Source: Pseudomonadota bacterium
GTDB lineage: Bacteria > Pseudomonadota > Alphaproteobacteria > Acetobacterales > Acetobacteraceae
Length of the DNA: 6,700 bases
NCBI GenBank assembly: GCA_021784255.1
Contig: JAJXSZ010000174.1
Span: 1 to 6,700, forward strand
Direction: 5' to 3'
Below, piece by piece: positions 4,558 through 6,700 of this stretch. The notes beneath the pieces are model-generated. The model worked only from the letters and a program-made list of their open reading frames with translations. It was not told where the DNA came from and searched no databases. The position numbers were made by a program, and so were the translations under genes. Position 1 is the first letter of the stretch; each line of letters opens with the position of its first letter.

Positions 4558-6592
4558 AGACGCGGGGTCGGCGGCTCGGACGATTTTGCGCCTGGCGCTG
4601 CTGGGCGGCACCGCGCTGGGCGCGGCCCTGCCCGCCTCCGCCCAGAGCGTGGCGCCAACGGTGCTGCCGACCGGCGGGCAGGTGATCGGCGGGGTGGCGA
4701 CGATCGGGCGCAGCGGGAATGCGCTGACGATCGATCAGTCGACGGGCAACGCGGCGATCAACTGGCAGAGTTTTTCGGTCGGGTCGCAGGCCTCGGTGGG
4801 CTTTCATGTGCCGTCGGCGCAGGCGACGACGATCAACCGGGTGGTCGGGCCGGACCCGTCGGTGATCGCGGGGCGGATCACGTCGAACGGCAACGTGGTG
4901 ATCGCGAACCAGTCGGGGATCGTGTTCACGCACGGGGCCGAGGTGGACGTGAACTCGCTGGTGGCGTCGGCGCCCGGGATCAGCGCGGCGAACGCGGCGG
5001 CGGGGCGGCTGGTGTTCGACCAGCCGCCGCGGCCCGGGGCGGCGGTGGTGAATGCGGGCAACATCACGCTGCGCGAGGCGGGGCTGGCGGCGCTGGTGGC
5101 GCCGGAGGTCGCCAACAGCGGGGTGATCGAGGCGAAGCTCGGGCGGGTGGTTCTGGCCGGGGCGTCGGCGGCGGTGGTGGATCTTTATGGCGACGGACTG
5201 CTGTCGCTCGACGTCACCAAGGAGGTGACGACCGCGCCTGGCGGCGGGCTGGCGCTGGTGACCAACAGCGGCACGATCCTGGCCCGCGGCGGCACGGTGC
5301 AGCTGACGGCCGCGGCGGTGGACGGGCTGGTGACGGACCTCGTCGATGCGGGCGGGCGGATCGCGGCGGGCACCGGCAGCATCGTGATCGCGGGCACCGG
5401 CGGCAATGTCGAGATCAGCGGCGACCTGACCGCGCGCGGCACGGCGGCGGGCAGCACGGGCGGCCGCATCGTGGCCAATGCCACGGGCAACGTCACGGTC
5501 GGCTCCGGCGCGGTGCTCGACGTCTCGGGCGCGGCCGGCGGCGGGGTGATCGCGGTCGGCACCAGCCTGGCGCGCGCCATCGGCGGCGAGTCGGTGGTGG
5601 CGCCGAGGGCGCAGTCGGTGACCGTCGAGGCGGGGGCGGCGCTGCATGCCGACGCGCTCGCCGCCGGCAATGGCGGGCGCGTGGCCGTGCTCGCCTCCGG
5701 GCTGACGGACTTCGCCGGCAGCATCTCCGCCCGCGGCGGCCCGCTGGGCGGCAACGGCGGCAGCGCCGAAATCTCGGGCAGCGTGCTGGCGGTCACCGGC
5801 CAGATAAACCTCGGCGCCGCGCTCGGACAGGCCGGCTCCATCCTCTTCGACCCCGGCAATGTGCTGATCCAGAGCGGCGGCAACGGCAGCGTCTCCAACA
5901 GCGAGACCTTCGGCGTGAATACCACGCTCGACCCCACGGCGATCGAGGCGCTCTCCGGCAACGTCACCATCAACGCCACCGGCAGCATCGACATCGAGAG
6001 CGGCTTCGCCAGCGGCCTCGGCACCACCATCGGCAATGTCACCCTGCAAGCCGCCGGCGACATCATCCTCAACGCCCAGTTGCTGGCGGCGGGGAACCAG
6101 ATCGTGATGATCGCCGGCGACCCGGTCCTCGGCGGCACCGCCGGCAGCATCCTGATCGCCTCCCTGGGCGAGATCCTGCCGAACGTGAACGGCTATCTTT
6201 ACGTCCCGCCGAGCCTGGTCGCGCTGCTGGCCGAAAACAACATCACCATCAACGGCTTCATCTCGACCCGGCAGATCGAGCTGCTGAGCATGACCAGCCA
6301 GGCCACGGCGGCCAACAGCGAATCCGTCTTCGTTGCCGGCGGCACCATCTCGCTCCCCGGCAACATTCCGGGTCCGATCCCATTCCCCACGCTCCCGCCG
6401 CCGCCGATCGTGGCGCCGCTCTGCCCGATCGGCGCCATCGCCTGCGTGGTGCCGCTGCCGTCCGACGCGATGCTGTTCGCCAGCCCGCTCATGGAGGCCG
6501 ACGCCAGCTTCATCCTGCCCTTCCTGCTGGCGCCGCCGCAGAACGACGAGCTCGACATCACCTTCCCCTCGATCGCGCGCGAGGATTTCTAG
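4553..6592 (+). CDS. Short filamentous-haemagglutinin-type exoprotein with N-terminal TPS domain (TpsA-like)
   Basis: A 679-residue secreted or surface protein. Residues 1-30 are a Sec signal peptide with a hydrophobic core (LRLALLGGTALGAAL) and likely cleavage after ASA30. Residues 33 to about 145 form the two-partner-secretion haemagglutination domain: VLPTGGQVIGG, then INWQSFSVG (69-77), NRVVGPDPSVIAGRI (95-109), NQSGIVF (119-125) and GAEVDVNSLVAS. A Gly/Ala/Val-rich region with beta-helix-style repeats follows (TNSGTI, GNVEISG, GNVTVGSG). GSILFDPGNVLI, with D433, is a linker common in FHA-like proteins of alphaproteobacteria. After about residue 605 comes a proline-rich stretch (PFPTLPPPP), the only two cysteines (C624 and C631) and a terminal IAREDF. 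Many TpsA proteins exceed 1000 residues. No TpsB transporter is in the window. The ATG has weak Shine-Dalgarno support; a TTG at 4547 is an alternative, nine bases after AAGG. Codon style shifts along the gene. Adhesion is a family-level guess. Confidence 0.85.
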   Translation: MGDAGSAARTILRLALLGGTALGAALPASAQSVAPTVLPTGGQVIGGVATIGRSGNALTIDQSTGNAAINWQSFSVGSQASVGFHVPSAQATTINRVVGPDPSVIAGRITSNGNVVIANQSGIVFTHGAEVDVNSLVASAPGISAANAAAGRLVFDQPPRPGAAVVNAGNITLREAGLAALVAPEVANSGVIEAKLGRVVLAGASAAVVDLYGDGLLSLDVTKEVTTAPGGGLALVTNSGTILARGGTVQLTAAAVDGLVTDLVDAGGRIAAGTGSIVIAGTGGNVEISGDLTARGTAAGSTGGRIVANATGNVTVGSGAVLDVSGAAGGGVIAVGTSLARAIGGESVVAPRAQSVTVEAGAALHADALAAGNGGRVAVLASGLTDFAGSISARGGPLGGNGGSAEISGSVLAVTGQINLGAALGQAGSILFDPGNVLIQSGGNGSVSNSETFGVNTTLDPTAIEALSGNVTINATGSIDIESGFASGLGTTIGNVTLQAAGDIILNAQLLAAGNQIVMIAGDPVLGGTAGSILIASLGEILPNVNGYLYVPPSLVALLAENNITINGFISTRQIELLSMTSQATAANSESVFVAGGTISLPGNIPGPIPFPTLPPPPIVAPLCPIGAIACVVPLPSDAMLFASPLMEADASFILPFLLAPPQNDELDITFPSIAREDF

Positions 6593-6611
6593 CGCAGCCG
6601 CCGAGTGGTCG

Positions 6612-6626
6612 GCGCCGCACCGGCGC
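6612..6626 (+). terminator. Small GC hairpin after the TPS gene
   Basis: GCGCCG (6612-6617) pairs with CGGCGC (6621-6626) around a 3-base loop, 20 bases after the stop codon. No T tract follows, so a terminator role rests on position only. Confidence 0.3.
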
Positions 6627-6649
6627 AGGCAGAACGGAGAGGGGTCGCT

Positions 6650-6683
6650 CCGGATTGCAGCTTTCCCAGAGCAGGAAATCCGG
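6650..6683. repeat. Nested inverted repeat near the right edge
   Basis: CCGGATT (6650-6656) is complementary to AATCCGG (6677-6683), and inside it TTTCC (6662-6666) is complementary to GGAAA (6674-6678). The two can stack as one hairpin with a 5'-side bulge. This part of the window (6593-6700) has no gene that I can support. The structure may be a late terminator or a regulatory site of a gene beyond the window. Confidence 0.4.
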
Positions 6684-6700
6684 CCAGATAATTCTAGGGG

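Noticed and set aside
4440..4658. Longer FAH-family protein starting at 4658
   Set aside because: The extra N-terminus is low-complexity, overlaps the divergent TPS gene, and is bypassed by an excellent ribosome binding site before ATG 4439.
4250..6049. 599-codon minus-strand open frame opposite the TPS gene
   Set aside because: It is rich in Arg, His, Asp and Ala with no motif, overlaps the FAH gene in another frame, and mirrors the TPS coding sequence.
6664..6692. Promoter using GATAAT at 6687-6692
   Set aside because: The -10-like hexamer has no acceptable -35 at 16-18 bp spacing, and the gene it would serve is not visible.

Overview
This is a high-GC stretch of about 6.7 kb from a chromosome, most likely an alphaproteobacterium. 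The order Rhodospirillales, and perhaps the Acetobacteraceae, is my best guess from the style of the ferredoxin-NADP reductase, glutathione synthetase and filamentous-haemagglutinin-like proteins. That placement is an inference from remembered family sequences, not a database result. Gene density is high, no intergenic gap exceeds 150 bp, and I see no RNA genes, insertion sequences, CRISPR arrays or phage genes.

Layout, left to right. Positions 1-1086 (+) hold most of a type 2 ferredoxin/flavodoxin-NADP(+) reductase; its start lies before the window, and its visible N-terminus carries an in-frame 27-bp tandem repeat. A GC-rich hairpin separates it from a convergent gene at 1120-1656 (-), a small lipoprotein with an Ig-like/cadherin-like fold signature. 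A 150-bp divergent gap then contains a run of 13-bp palindromic repeats. Next, 1807-2634 (+) encodes a SirB1-type transglutaminase-like protein with a C-terminal TPR. After a 122-bp gap with a strong hairpin comes glutathione synthetase gshB (2757-3734, +). Only 15 bp beyond it ends a convergent fumarylacetoacetate-hydrolase-family gene (3750-4439, -). A 113-bp divergent gap leads to a short, exported, filamentous-haemagglutinin-type protein (TpsA-like, 4553-6592, +). The last 108 bp are non-coding and contain two inverted repeats.

How the genes relate: the neighbours alternate in strand and do not form an obvious operon or pathway. The reductase and gshB belong to redox housekeeping (NADPH/ferredoxin balance and glutathione supply). 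The FAH enzyme probably acts late in the catabolism of a ring-cleavage product or on a related keto acid. The lipoprotein and the TPS exoprotein are envelope or surface proteins.

The most interesting object is the TPS-domain gene. It is short for its family, has no partner transporter in the window, carries only two cysteines (spaced as a C-x6-C pair near the C-terminus), and changes synonymous-codon style along its length. I see no convincing previously undescribed multi-gene system here; the remaining findings are local sequence structures.
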